Below are positions 57,646 through 64,000 of a DNA stretch of 64,000 nucleotides, in pieces. The stretch covers positions 1-64,000 of the forward strand of contig NZ_JAFFZN010000031.1 of NCBI RefSeq assembly GCF_017676385.1. Reading direction: 5' to 3'. Origin of the DNA: Streptomyces spirodelae (lineage in GTDB: Bacteria > Actinomycetota > Actinomycetes > Streptomycetales > Streptomycetaceae). The translations under genes and the position numbers were made by a program. Position 1 is the stretch's first letter; every line of letters begins with the position of its first letter. Under the pieces are notes generated by a model. It worked only from the letters and a program-made list of their open reading frames with translations, had not been told where the DNA came from and made no database searches.

Positions 57646-60273
57646 TTGCCAGAAGAGGCCCAGCAGCTCACCGCCGCTCAGCGCCAGGAAGCGGAGGCCG
57701 CCGGCGAGGCGGCCCGGCGCCGGTCCGGCGCCGCGGCCGACGGCGGGCTGCCCTCCAAGGGCGAGGGCACCGTCGGTTCCCGTACCGCCGACGGCTCAGC
57801 GCAGACGGGCGGGCAGACGGGCGGCAAGCAACCTGGCACCACGCACAGCTCTCCGGGCCGTGGCGGCAAGAGCTCCGACAGGAGCGGAAAGGGCACCGAG
57901 AACGGCGCACGCGACCGTGTGGCGCCCGCCCGGGCCGTCTCCGGGGTATCGGGCCGCTCCGGCTCCTCCAACCGCGTACGCGCCCGCCTGGCACGCCTCG
58001 GGGTGCAGCGCTCCAGCCCGTTCAACCCCGTTCTGGAGCCGTTGCTGCGGATAGTCCGCAGCAACGACCCCAAGATCGAGTCCTCCACGCTCCGCCAGAT
58101 CGAGCGCGCCTACCAGGTCGCCGAGCGCTGGCACCGCGGCCAGAAGCGCAAGAGCGGCGACCCGTACATCACCCATCCACTCGCCGTCACCACCATCCTC
58201 GCCGAGCTCGGCATGGACCCGGCGACGCTGATGGCGGGGCTGCTGCACGACACCGTCGAGGACACGGAGTACGGCCTCGACACCCTGCGCCGCGACTTCG
58301 GCGACCAGGTCGCCCTCCTCGTCGACGGCGTCACCAAGCTGGACAAGGTCAAGTTCGGCGAGGCCGCGCAGGCCGAGACGGTGCGCAAGATGGTCGTCGC
58401 CATGGCCAAGGACCCCCGTGTCCTGGTCATCAAGCTCGCCGACCGGCTGCACAACATGCGCACGATGCGCTACCTGAAGCGGTCCAAGCAGGAGCAGAAG
58501 GCCCGCGAGACGCTGGAGATCTTCGCACCGCTGGCCCACCGGCTGGGCATGAACACCATCAAATGGGAGCTGGAGGACCTCGCCTTCGCGATCCTCTACC
58601 CCAAGATGTACGACGAGATCGTGCGGCTGGTCGCCGAGCGGGCACCCAAGCGGGACGAGTACCTGGCCCTGGTCACCGACGAGGTCCAGGCCGATCTGCG
58701 CGCTGCCCGCATCAAGGCCACCGTCACCGGGCGGCCCAAGCACTACTACAGCGTCTACCAGAAGATGATCGTCCGCGGCCGGGACTTCGCGGAGATCTAC
58801 GACCTGGTGGGTATCCGCGTCCTGGTGGACACCGTCCGCGACTGCTACGCGGCGCTGGGCACCGTCCACGCCCGTTGGAACCCGGTTCCCGGGCGGTTCA
58901 AGGACTACATCGCGATGCCCAAGTTCAACATGTACCAGTCGCTGCACACGACGGTCATCGGACCCGGCGGCAAGCCGGTCGAGCTGCAGATCCGCACCTT
59001 CGACATGCACCGCCGCGCCGAGTACGGCATCGCGGCGCACTGGAAGTACAAGCAGCAGGCCGTCGCCGGCGCCTCCAAGGTGCGCACCGACGTGCCCAAG
59101 AGCGCGGGCAAGGGCGGGGCCGGCGACGAAACGATCAACGACATGTCGTGGCTGCGGCAGCTGCTCGACTGGCAGAAGGAGACCGAGGACCCCGGAGAGT
59201 TCCTGGAGTCCCTGCGCTTCGACCTCTCCCGCAACGAGGTCTTCGTCTTCACCCCCAAGGGCGACGTCATAGCGCTCCCGGCGGGCGCCACCCCCGTCGA
59301 CTTCGCCTACGCCGTCCACACCGAGGTCGGGCACCGCACCATCGGGGCGCGGGTCAACGGCCGCCTGGTGCCGCTGGAGTCAACCCTCGACAACGGCGAC
59401 ACCGTCGAGGTCTTCACCTCCAAGGCGTCCGGCGCCGGACCTTCCAGGGACTGGCTGGGCTTCGTCAAGTCACCCCGCGCCCGCAACAAGATCCGCGCCT
59501 GGTTCACCAAGGAGCGCCGCGACGAGGCCATCGAGCAGGGCAAGGACGCCATAGCGCGGGCCATGCGCAAGCAGAACCTGCCCATTCAGCGCATCCTCAC
59601 CGGGGACTCGCTGGTCACCCTCGCCCACGAGATGCGCTACCCCGACATCTCCGCGCTCTACGCGGCGATCGGCGAGGGCCATGTCTCCGCGCAGAACGTC
59701 TGCCAGAAGCTGGTGCAGGCGCTCGGCGGTGAGGACGAGGCCAAGGAGGACATCGCCGAGACCGCGCCGCCCATGCCGGCCCGCAGCACGCGGCGCCGCT
59801 CCAGCGCGGACCCCGGGGTCGTCGTCAAGGGCGCGGGCTCGGACGTGTGGGTCAAGCTCGCCCGCTGCTGTACGCCGGTGCCTGGCGACCCGATCATCGG
59901 GTTCGTCACCCGCGGCAACGGCGTCTCGGTGCACCGCGCCGACTGCGTCAACGTGGACTCCCTCACCCGGGAGCCCGAGCGGATTCTGGAGGTCGAGTGG
60001 GCGCCCACCCAGTCCTCCGTCTTCCTGGTCGCCATCCAGGTCGAGGCCCTGGACCGCTCCCGCCTGCTGTCGGACGTCACCCGGGTCCTGTCCGACCAGC
60101 ATGTCAACATCCTCTCGGCCGCCGTGCAGACCTCCCGCGACCGGGTCGCCATCTCCCGCTTCACCTTCGAGATGGGCGACCCCAAGCACCTCGGCCACGT
60201 ACTGAAGGCAGTACGTGGCGTGGAGGGTGTGTACGACGTCTACCGCGTCACCTCGGCGCGGCGCCCCTCCTGA
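57646..60273 (+). CDS. rel: Bifunctional (p)ppGpp synthetase/hydrolase (RelA/SpoT family)
   Basis: The protein makes and degrades the stringent alarmone. The 875-residue product has an N-terminal low-complexity extension (about 1-115), then the HD hydrolase domain (HDTVEDTEYG, about residue 202), the synthetase domain (PKHYYSVYQKM and RFKDYIAMPKFNMYQSLHTT, about 417-430), TGS (about 532-595) and ACT (about 785-870). Both HDxxED and the RxKD loop are intact, which indicates a bifunctional enzyme, not a monofunctional RelA. TTG 57646 follows GAGGAG; GTG 57601 is an alternative. Confidence 0.95.
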   Translation: MPEEAQQLTAAQRQEAEAAGEAARRRSGAAADGGLPSKGEGTVGSRTADGSAQTGGQTGGKQPGTTHSSPGRGGKSSDRSGKGTENGARDRVAPARAVSGVSGRSGSSNRVRARLARLGVQRSSPFNPVLEPLLRIVRSNDPKIESSTLRQIERAYQVAERWHRGQKRKSGDPYITHPLAVTTILAELGMDPATLMAGLLHDTVEDTEYGLDTLRRDFGDQVALLVDGVTKLDKVKFGEAAQAETVRKMVVAMAKDPRVLVIKLADRLHNMRTMRYLKRSKQEQKARETLEIFAPLAHRLGMNTIKWELEDLAFAILYPKMYDEIVRLVAERAPKRDEYLALVTDEVQADLRAARIKATVTGRPKHYYSVYQKMIVRGRDFAEIYDLVGIRVLVDTVRDCYAALGTVHARWNPVPGRFKDYIAMPKFNMYQSLHTTVIGPGGKPVELQIRTFDMHRRAEYGIAAHWKYKQQAVAGASKVRTDVPKSAGKGGAGDETINDMSWLRQLLDWQKETEDPGEFLESLRFDLSRNEVFVFTPKGDVIALPAGATPVDFAYAVHTEVGHRTIGARVNGRLVPLESTLDNGDTVEVFTSKASGAGPSRDWLGFVKSPRARNKIRAWFTKERRDEAIEQGKDAIARAMRKQNLPIQRILTGDSLVTLAHEMRYPDISALYAAIGEGHVSAQNVCQKLVQALGGEDEAKEDIAETAPPMPARSTRRRSSADPGVVVKGAGSDVWVKLARCCTPVPGDPIIGFVTRGNGVSVHRADCVNVDSLTREPERILEVEWAPTQSSVFLVAIQVEALDRSRLLSDVTRVLSDQHVNILSAAVQTSRDRVAISRFTFEMGDPKHLGHVLKAVRGVEGVYDVYRVTSARRPS

Positions 60274-60290
60274 GGGAAGGGGCGTCCCGA

Positions 60291-60311
60291 CCGCGCCCCG
60301 AAGGGGCGCGG
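60291..60311. terminator. Terminator hairpin after rel
   Basis: CCGCGCCCC (60291-60299) and GGGGCGCGG (60303-60311) form a perfect 9-bp stem with a 3-nt loop, identical to the stem after argH. It serves rel and the convergent DUF349 gene. Confidence 0.75.
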
Positions 60312-60358
60312 GGAACTGTGCCCCCAGGGGAGCCGTTCCCCGCGCCCACAACGGGGTG
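60291..60358. repeat. Intergenic GC-rich repeat, copy D
   Basis: Between rel and the convergent DUF349 gene the GGGGCGCGGGGAACTGTGC core appears on the plus strand (60303-60321). A second, inverted copy follows (60331-60355). Confidence 0.6.
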
Positions 60359-60363
60359 CACCG

Positions 60364-61593
60364 TCAGCCCTGGAACTCCTGGAGGCCCTTGAGGGCCTGG
60401 TCCAAGAGGGCTTGGCGCCCGGCCAGCTCCTGCTCGAGCTTGGCGGCCTTGGCCTCATTTCCGGCCGAGCGGGCCTGCTCGATCTGGGCCTTCAGCTTGT
60501 CGACCGCGTCCTGGAGCTGACCGGCCAGCCCGGTGGCGCGGGCCCGCGCCTCGGGGTTGGTCCGGCGCCACTCGGCCTCCTCGGCCTCCTGGATGGCCCG
60601 CTCGACGGCGTGCATCCGGCCCTCGATCTTCGGCCGGGCGTCACGCGGCACATGGCCGATGGCGTCCCAGCGCTCGTTGATCGCGCGGAAAGCGCTCCGT
60701 GCGGTCTTCAGATCGGTGATCGGCAGCAGCTTCTCCGCCTCGGCGGCCAGCTCCTCCTTGCGGGCGAGGTTCTCCCGCTGTTCGCTGTCACGCTCGGCGA
60801 AGACCTCGCTGCGGGCCTGGAAGAAGACGTCCTGGGCGCCCCGGAACCGGGCCCACAGGTCGTCCTCGTGCTCGCGCTGCGCCCGGCCCGCGGCCTTCCA
60901 CTCCTGCATCAGCTCGCGGTACTTGGCAGCTGTGGGGCCCCAGTCCCGCGAGTCGGAGAGCGCCTCGGCCTCCGCGACCAGCTTCTCCTTGCGCTGCCGT
61001 GCCTCTTCGCGCTGTGCGTCCAACTGCGCGAAGTGGGCCTTGCGGCGCTTGGAGAACGCGGAGCGGGCGTGCGAGAAGCGGTGCCACAGCTCGTCGTCGC
61101 TCTTGCGGTCCAGCCTCGGCAGGCCCTTCCAGGTGTCGACCAGGGCCCGCAGCCGCTCGCCCGCGGCCCGCCACTGTTCGCTCTGGGCCAGCTCCTCGGC
61201 CTCGGCGACCAGCTCCTCCTTGGCGCGGCGGGCCTCCTCGGCCTGCTGGGCCTTGCGGACCCTGCGCTCCTCACGGCGCTTCTCGACGACCTCGGTGAGG
61301 CCGTCGAGCCGGCCGCGCAGCGCGTCCAGGTCGCCCACCGCGGTGTGCGCGTCGATCTGCTCGCGCAGGTGGTCGATCGCCGCTGTGGCGTCCTTGGCCG
61401 ACAGGTCGGTGGTCTTCACCCGGCGCTCAAGCAGGTCGATCTCCACGACCAGACCGTCGTACTTGCGCTTGAAGTAGGCGAGGGCTTCGTCAGGCGAGCC
61501 GGCCTGCCACGAGCCGGCGACCTTCTCGCCGTCCGCCGTACGCACGTACACAGTCCCCGCGTCGTCGACGCGGCCCCACGGGTCGCTGCTCAC
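60364..61593 (-). CDS. DUF349 coiled-coil protein
   Basis: The 409-residue protein is mostly charged helix built from DUF349 repeats: blocks of about 70 residues with W-K and R-F patterns (LRALVDTWKGLPRLDRKSDDELWHRF, YRELMQEWKAAGRAQREHEDDLWARF, FRAINERWDAIGHVPRDARPKIEGRM). Three such repeats lie at about 135-345, with coiled-coil segments around them. The function is unknown. GTG 61593 follows GGAGGAGG, well spaced. It is convergent with rel. Confidence 0.88.
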   Translation of the reverse strand: MSSDPWGRVDDAGTVYVRTADGEKVAGSWQAGSPDEALAYFKRKYDGLVVEIDLLERRVKTTDLSAKDATAAIDHLREQIDAHTAVGDLDALRGRLDGLTEVVEKRREERRVRKAQQAEEARRAKEELVAEAEELAQSEQWRAAGERLRALVDTWKGLPRLDRKSDDELWHRFSHARSAFSKRRKAHFAQLDAQREEARQRKEKLVAEAEALSDSRDWGPTAAKYRELMQEWKAAGRAQREHEDDLWARFRGAQDVFFQARSEVFAERDSEQRENLARKEELAAEAEKLLPITDLKTARSAFRAINERWDAIGHVPRDARPKIEGRMHAVERAIQEAEEAEWRRTNPEARARATGLAGQLQDAVDKLKAQIEQARSAGNEAKAAKLEQELAGRQALLDQALKGLQEFQG

Positions 61594-61768
61594 AGCGCCT
61601 CCTCCACAAGATGCCTGGGAGGGCTGCGGCCCCCCGGCATCGTCCACGTATCTCGTCACAGCCAACATAGGCGACCGGCGCCCGCGCTGTCCGCATCCGG
61701 CGAGCGGCGAATTGCCGGTCGGGAGCGGTTCGGCGAACGGTACCGCGCGCGGCGACGGCCGGGCACGG

Positions 61769-62584
61769 TCAGGACTTACGGACCGTAGCCTTGTCGATCA
61801 CCACGGTGGCGTTGGGCCGCCCGTCGCCCTGGGCCTGCATCGGGGTCAGCCCGGCCTTGGCGATCTTCTTCAGCACCTTCATACCCGACGCCGAGACCTT
61901 GCCGAACGGCGTGTACTTGGGAGGGAGCTCACTGTCCTTGTAGACGAGGAAGAACTGGCTGCCGCCGGTGTCGGGGCCGCTGTTGGCCATCGCCACGGTC
62001 CCGGCCGGGTACTCGGCGCCCTTGAGGTTCTCGTCGGGCAGTTCGTAGCCGGGACCGCCGCTTCCGGTGCCGGTCGGGTCGCCGCACTGCAGCACGTAGA
62101 GCTGCTGGGGCGGGCCGGTCATCCGGTGGCAGGGCGTGTGGTCGAGGAACTTCTCGCCCGCCAGGAAGTCGAAGGAGTTGACCGTGTGCGGCGCCTTGGC
62201 GGGGTCCATGGCGATGTCGATCTCGCCGCACGTGGTGCTCAGCTCCATGGTGTAGGAGGCCGACTTGTCCACCTTCATGGCCGGCTCCTTCTTCCACTTC
62301 TTGGCCGTCGGCCTGCCCTTGGCGGGCTTGTCGCAGGGGTCCGGGGCCTTGCTGGTGGGAGGGGCCGAGGGCTGCTCGGCCGGGCCTTCGGCGTCGTCCT
62401 TCTTGTCGCCGTTGAGCCCGCCGGAGGCGGCGTAGGCCCCTCCGGCGGCCAGGACGATCACCAGGCCGAGGGCGATGGAGATATTGCGTATGCGGGCCTT
62501 GCGGCGGGCCGCTTCCCGCCGCTTGAGCTGCCGCTCGTACTTCTGCCGGGCGAGCTGCTTTCTGCGCTGCTCACTGCTGACCAC
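61769..62584 (-). CDS. Membrane-anchored cyclophilin-type peptidyl-prolyl isomerase
   Basis: The 271-residue protein has a very basic N-terminus (about 1-34), one transmembrane helix (ISIALGLVIVLAAGGAYAAS, about 35-54), a Pro-rich linker and an extracellular cyclophilin domain (about 110-271). That domain shows TVNSFDFLAGEKFLDHTPCHRM, PAGTVAMANSGPDTGGSQFFL and YTPFGKV. It likely folds exported proteins next to the membrane. GTG 62584 is the start. It follows the DUF349 gene on the same strand. Confidence 0.92.
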   Translation of the reverse strand: MVSSEQRRKQLARQKYERQLKRREAARRKARIRNISIALGLVIVLAAGGAYAASGGLNGDKKDDAEGPAEQPSAPPTSKAPDPCDKPAKGRPTAKKWKKEPAMKVDKSASYTMELSTTCGEIDIAMDPAKAPHTVNSFDFLAGEKFLDHTPCHRMTGPPQQLYVLQCGDPTGTGSGGPGYELPDENLKGAEYPAGTVAMANSGPDTGGSQFFLVYKDSELPPKYTPFGKVSASGMKVLKKIAKAGLTPMQAQGDGRPNATVVIDKATVRKS

Positions 62585-62797
62585 GGTCTCGTCTCCTTCG
62601 AGGCGTCTGGCGAGGCGTCTTCAAGGCGTCGCACCTGCGGGCCTCACGTACCGTATACGCGACCCTCACGGGCTCGCCCCGCCCGTTACGGGTTCGCCGC
62701 GCGCGGACCTGCGCCGGTAGGCTGGCAGCTGCCTGACCGGCGACGGGCCTGCTCGGCCGTGTCGCCGCCCCCGCTGTCGGACGAATGAAGGACGATC

Positions 62798-63523
62798 GTG
62801 CTCGTTGCCGGGTTCCCCGCCGGGGCCTGGGGGACCAACTGTTATCTGGTCGCCCCCGCCGCCGGCGAGGAGTGCGTGATCATCGATCCGGGCCACCAGG
62901 CCGCGCAGGGTGTCGAGGAGGTCGTCGCCAAGCACCGGCTGAAGCCGGTCGCGGTGGTCCTCACCCACGGGCACCTCGATCACGTCGCCTCCGTCGTCCC
63001 GGTCTGCGGCTCGCACGACGTGCCCGCCTGGATCCACCCGGACGACCGCTACATGATGAGCGACCCGGAGAAGGCGCTGGGAATGACCATCGGGCAGCAG
63101 CTGATGGGCGAGCTGACGGTGGGCGAGCCGGACGACGTCCAAGAGCTCTCCGACGGCGCCGTGCTGAACCTGGCGGGGCTGGAGCTGACCGTCGCGCACG
63201 CGCCGGGCCATACCAAGGGGTCGGTGACCTTCAGGATGCCCGAACAGGCGGACGTGCCACCCGTGCTGTTCTCCGGCGACCTGCTGTTCCCCGGCTCCAT
63301 CGGACGCACTGATCTGCCCGGCGGCGACCCGGACGAGATCCTCCGGTCCCTGGCGCGTGTGTGCCTTCCGCTGGAGGACGAGACCGTGGTCCTGCCCGGG
63401 CACATGCACCAGACGACCATCGGCCGCGAGCGTGCCACCAATCCCTTTCTGCGACAGGTGGCGGAGCACGGCCCGGGAGGCGGGGGCACGGACGCTGCCG
63501 CCACCCCGCGACGAGGAATGTGA
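62798..63523 (+). CDS. Metallo-beta-lactamase fold hydrolase (glyoxalase II-like)
   Basis: The 241-residue protein has the metal-binding motif THGHLDH (about residues 56-62), with AHAPGHTKGS, LFSGDLLFPGSIGR and VVLPGHMHQTTIG supplying the further His and Asp ligands. This is the hydroxyacylglutathione hydrolase-like group; in actinobacteria, which lack glutathione, the thiol may be mycothiol. GTG 62798 follows AAGGA. A TAGGCT (62718-62723) is a likely -10. It lies 11 nt before hisS, so they are probably co-transcribed. Confidence 0.9.
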   Translation: MLVAGFPAGAWGTNCYLVAPAAGEECVIIDPGHQAAQGVEEVVAKHRLKPVAVVLTHGHLDHVASVVPVCGSHDVPAWIHPDDRYMMSDPEKALGMTIGQQLMGELTVGEPDDVQELSDGAVLNLAGLELTVAHAPGHTKGSVTFRMPEQADVPPVLFSGDLLFPGSIGRTDLPGGDPDEILRSLARVCLPLEDETVVLPGHMHQTTIGRERATNPFLRQVAEHGPGGGGTDAAATPRRGM

Positions 63524-63534
63524 CGAGAAGCCAC

Positions 63535-64000
63535 GTGAGCACCTTCAAGGCCCCCAAGGGCACCTACGATCTGCTGCCGCCCGACTCCGCGACGTATCTC
63601 GCCGTGCGCGAGGCGATCGCAGCGCCGCTGCGCAGGTCCGGCTACGGCTATGTTGAGACCCCCGGGTTCGAGAGCGTCGAGCTGTTCGCGCGCGGTGTCG
63701 GTGAGTCCACCGACATCGTGACCAAGGAGATGTACACCCTCACCACCAAGGGCGGCGACGAGCTGGCCCTGCGCCCCGAGGGCACCGCCTCGGTGCTGCG
63801 CGCCGCACTGGAGGCCAACCTCCACAAGGCGGGCAACCTCCCGGTGAAGCTGTGGTATTCGGGTTCGTACTACCGCTACGAGCGCCCCCAGAAGGGCCGC
63901 TACCGGCACTTCTCGCAGGTGGGCGCCGAGGCGCTGGGCACCGAGGACCCGACGCTGGACGCCGAGCTGATCATCCTGGCGTACGACGCCTACCGCACGC
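63535..64000 (+). CDS. hisS: Histidine-tRNA ligase (3' end outside window)
   Basis: HisRS charges tRNA-His. Only about 155 codons of some 420 are present. The class II start is FKAPKGTYDLLPPDSATY; motif 1 lies in GYGYVETPGFESVELFARGV and motif 2 in YYRYERPQKGRYRHFSQVG. RPEGTASVLRA is the family's ATP-region block. GTG 63535 gives the family start. It follows the metallo-hydrolase gene by 11 nt. Confidence 0.95.
   Translation, partial: MSTFKAPKGTYDLLPPDSATYLAVREAIAAPLRRSGYGYVETPGFESVELFARGVGESTDIVTKEMYTLTTKGGDELALRPEGTASVLRAALEANLHKAGNLPVKLWYSGSYYRYERPQKGRYRHFSQVGAEALGTEDPTLDAELIILAYDAYRT

Overview
The window is a stretch of core chromosome from a high-GC actinomycete, almost certainly a Streptomyces. 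The evidence is the very high GC content with strong third-position GC bias, frequent GTG and TTG starts, the sporulation gene ssgB, a giant Pro/Ala/Glu-rich CobT protein, and a gene order (argH ... metN ... cobT ... ssgB ... thrS ... pgsA/pimA ... pdxST ... ruvCAB ... secDF ... rel ... hisS) that I recall as typical of Streptomyces. I see no prophage, insertion sequence, CRISPR array or biosynthetic cluster.

Region by region. 1-7.5 kb: a bile-acid:Na+ symporter-family gene cut by the window edge, a SCO6745-like protein, a DUF488 protein, argH behind a probable ArgR box, an aldo/keto reductase, and a TetR regulator/MFS exporter pair. 7.5-12.4 kb: a PlsC acyltransferase, a Tat-exported glycerophosphodiesterase, an ECF-type sigma factor overlapping a GNAT gene, two small membrane proteins and a HAD phosphatase. 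12.4-15.6 kb: a methionine importer operon, metN followed by a fused metI-metQ gene, behind a leader with a short ORF rich in Cys and Met. 15.7-23.8 kb: a GNAT gene and corrin/siroheme genes (cobL, a fused bluB-cobT with about 840 disordered residues in front, cysG). 23.9-28.7 kb: a SpoU RNA methyltransferase, a Ser/Thr kinase, a phosphotransferase and a zinc-ribbon protein. 28.7-29.2 kb: a minus-strand tRNA operon Gly-Cys-Val-Val-Val.

29.3-37.4 kb: pabB-like and pabC folate genes, acetyltransferases, a DsbA-like protein, a CGNR zinc-finger protein, ssgB, a PGPGW membrane protein, and two identical tRNA-Val(CAC) genes either side of an SRPBCC gene. 37.6-49.9 kb: thrS, a HIT protein, an EF-G-like protein with altered GTPase motifs, the phosphatidylinositol mannoside operon (pgsA-acyltransferase-pimA) and pdxS/pdxT for vitamin B6. 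49.9-64 kb: a dense housekeeping block of yebC, ruvCAB, yajC-secD-secF, apt, rel (bifunctional (p)ppGpp enzyme), a DUF349 protein, a membrane-anchored cyclophilin, a metallo-beta-lactamase-fold hydrolase and the 5' part of hisS.

The most unusual items are the MetI-MetQ fusion (the binding protein is tethered by a membrane helix, with no lipidation cysteine), the sulfur-amino-acid-rich leader ORF in front of that operon, the BluB-CobT fusion with its huge disordered N-terminus, and a set of genes whose start codon lies 5-7 nt after a TANNNT hexamer, which suggests leaderless mRNAs. A GC-rich intergenic repeat family recurs at four gene ends.
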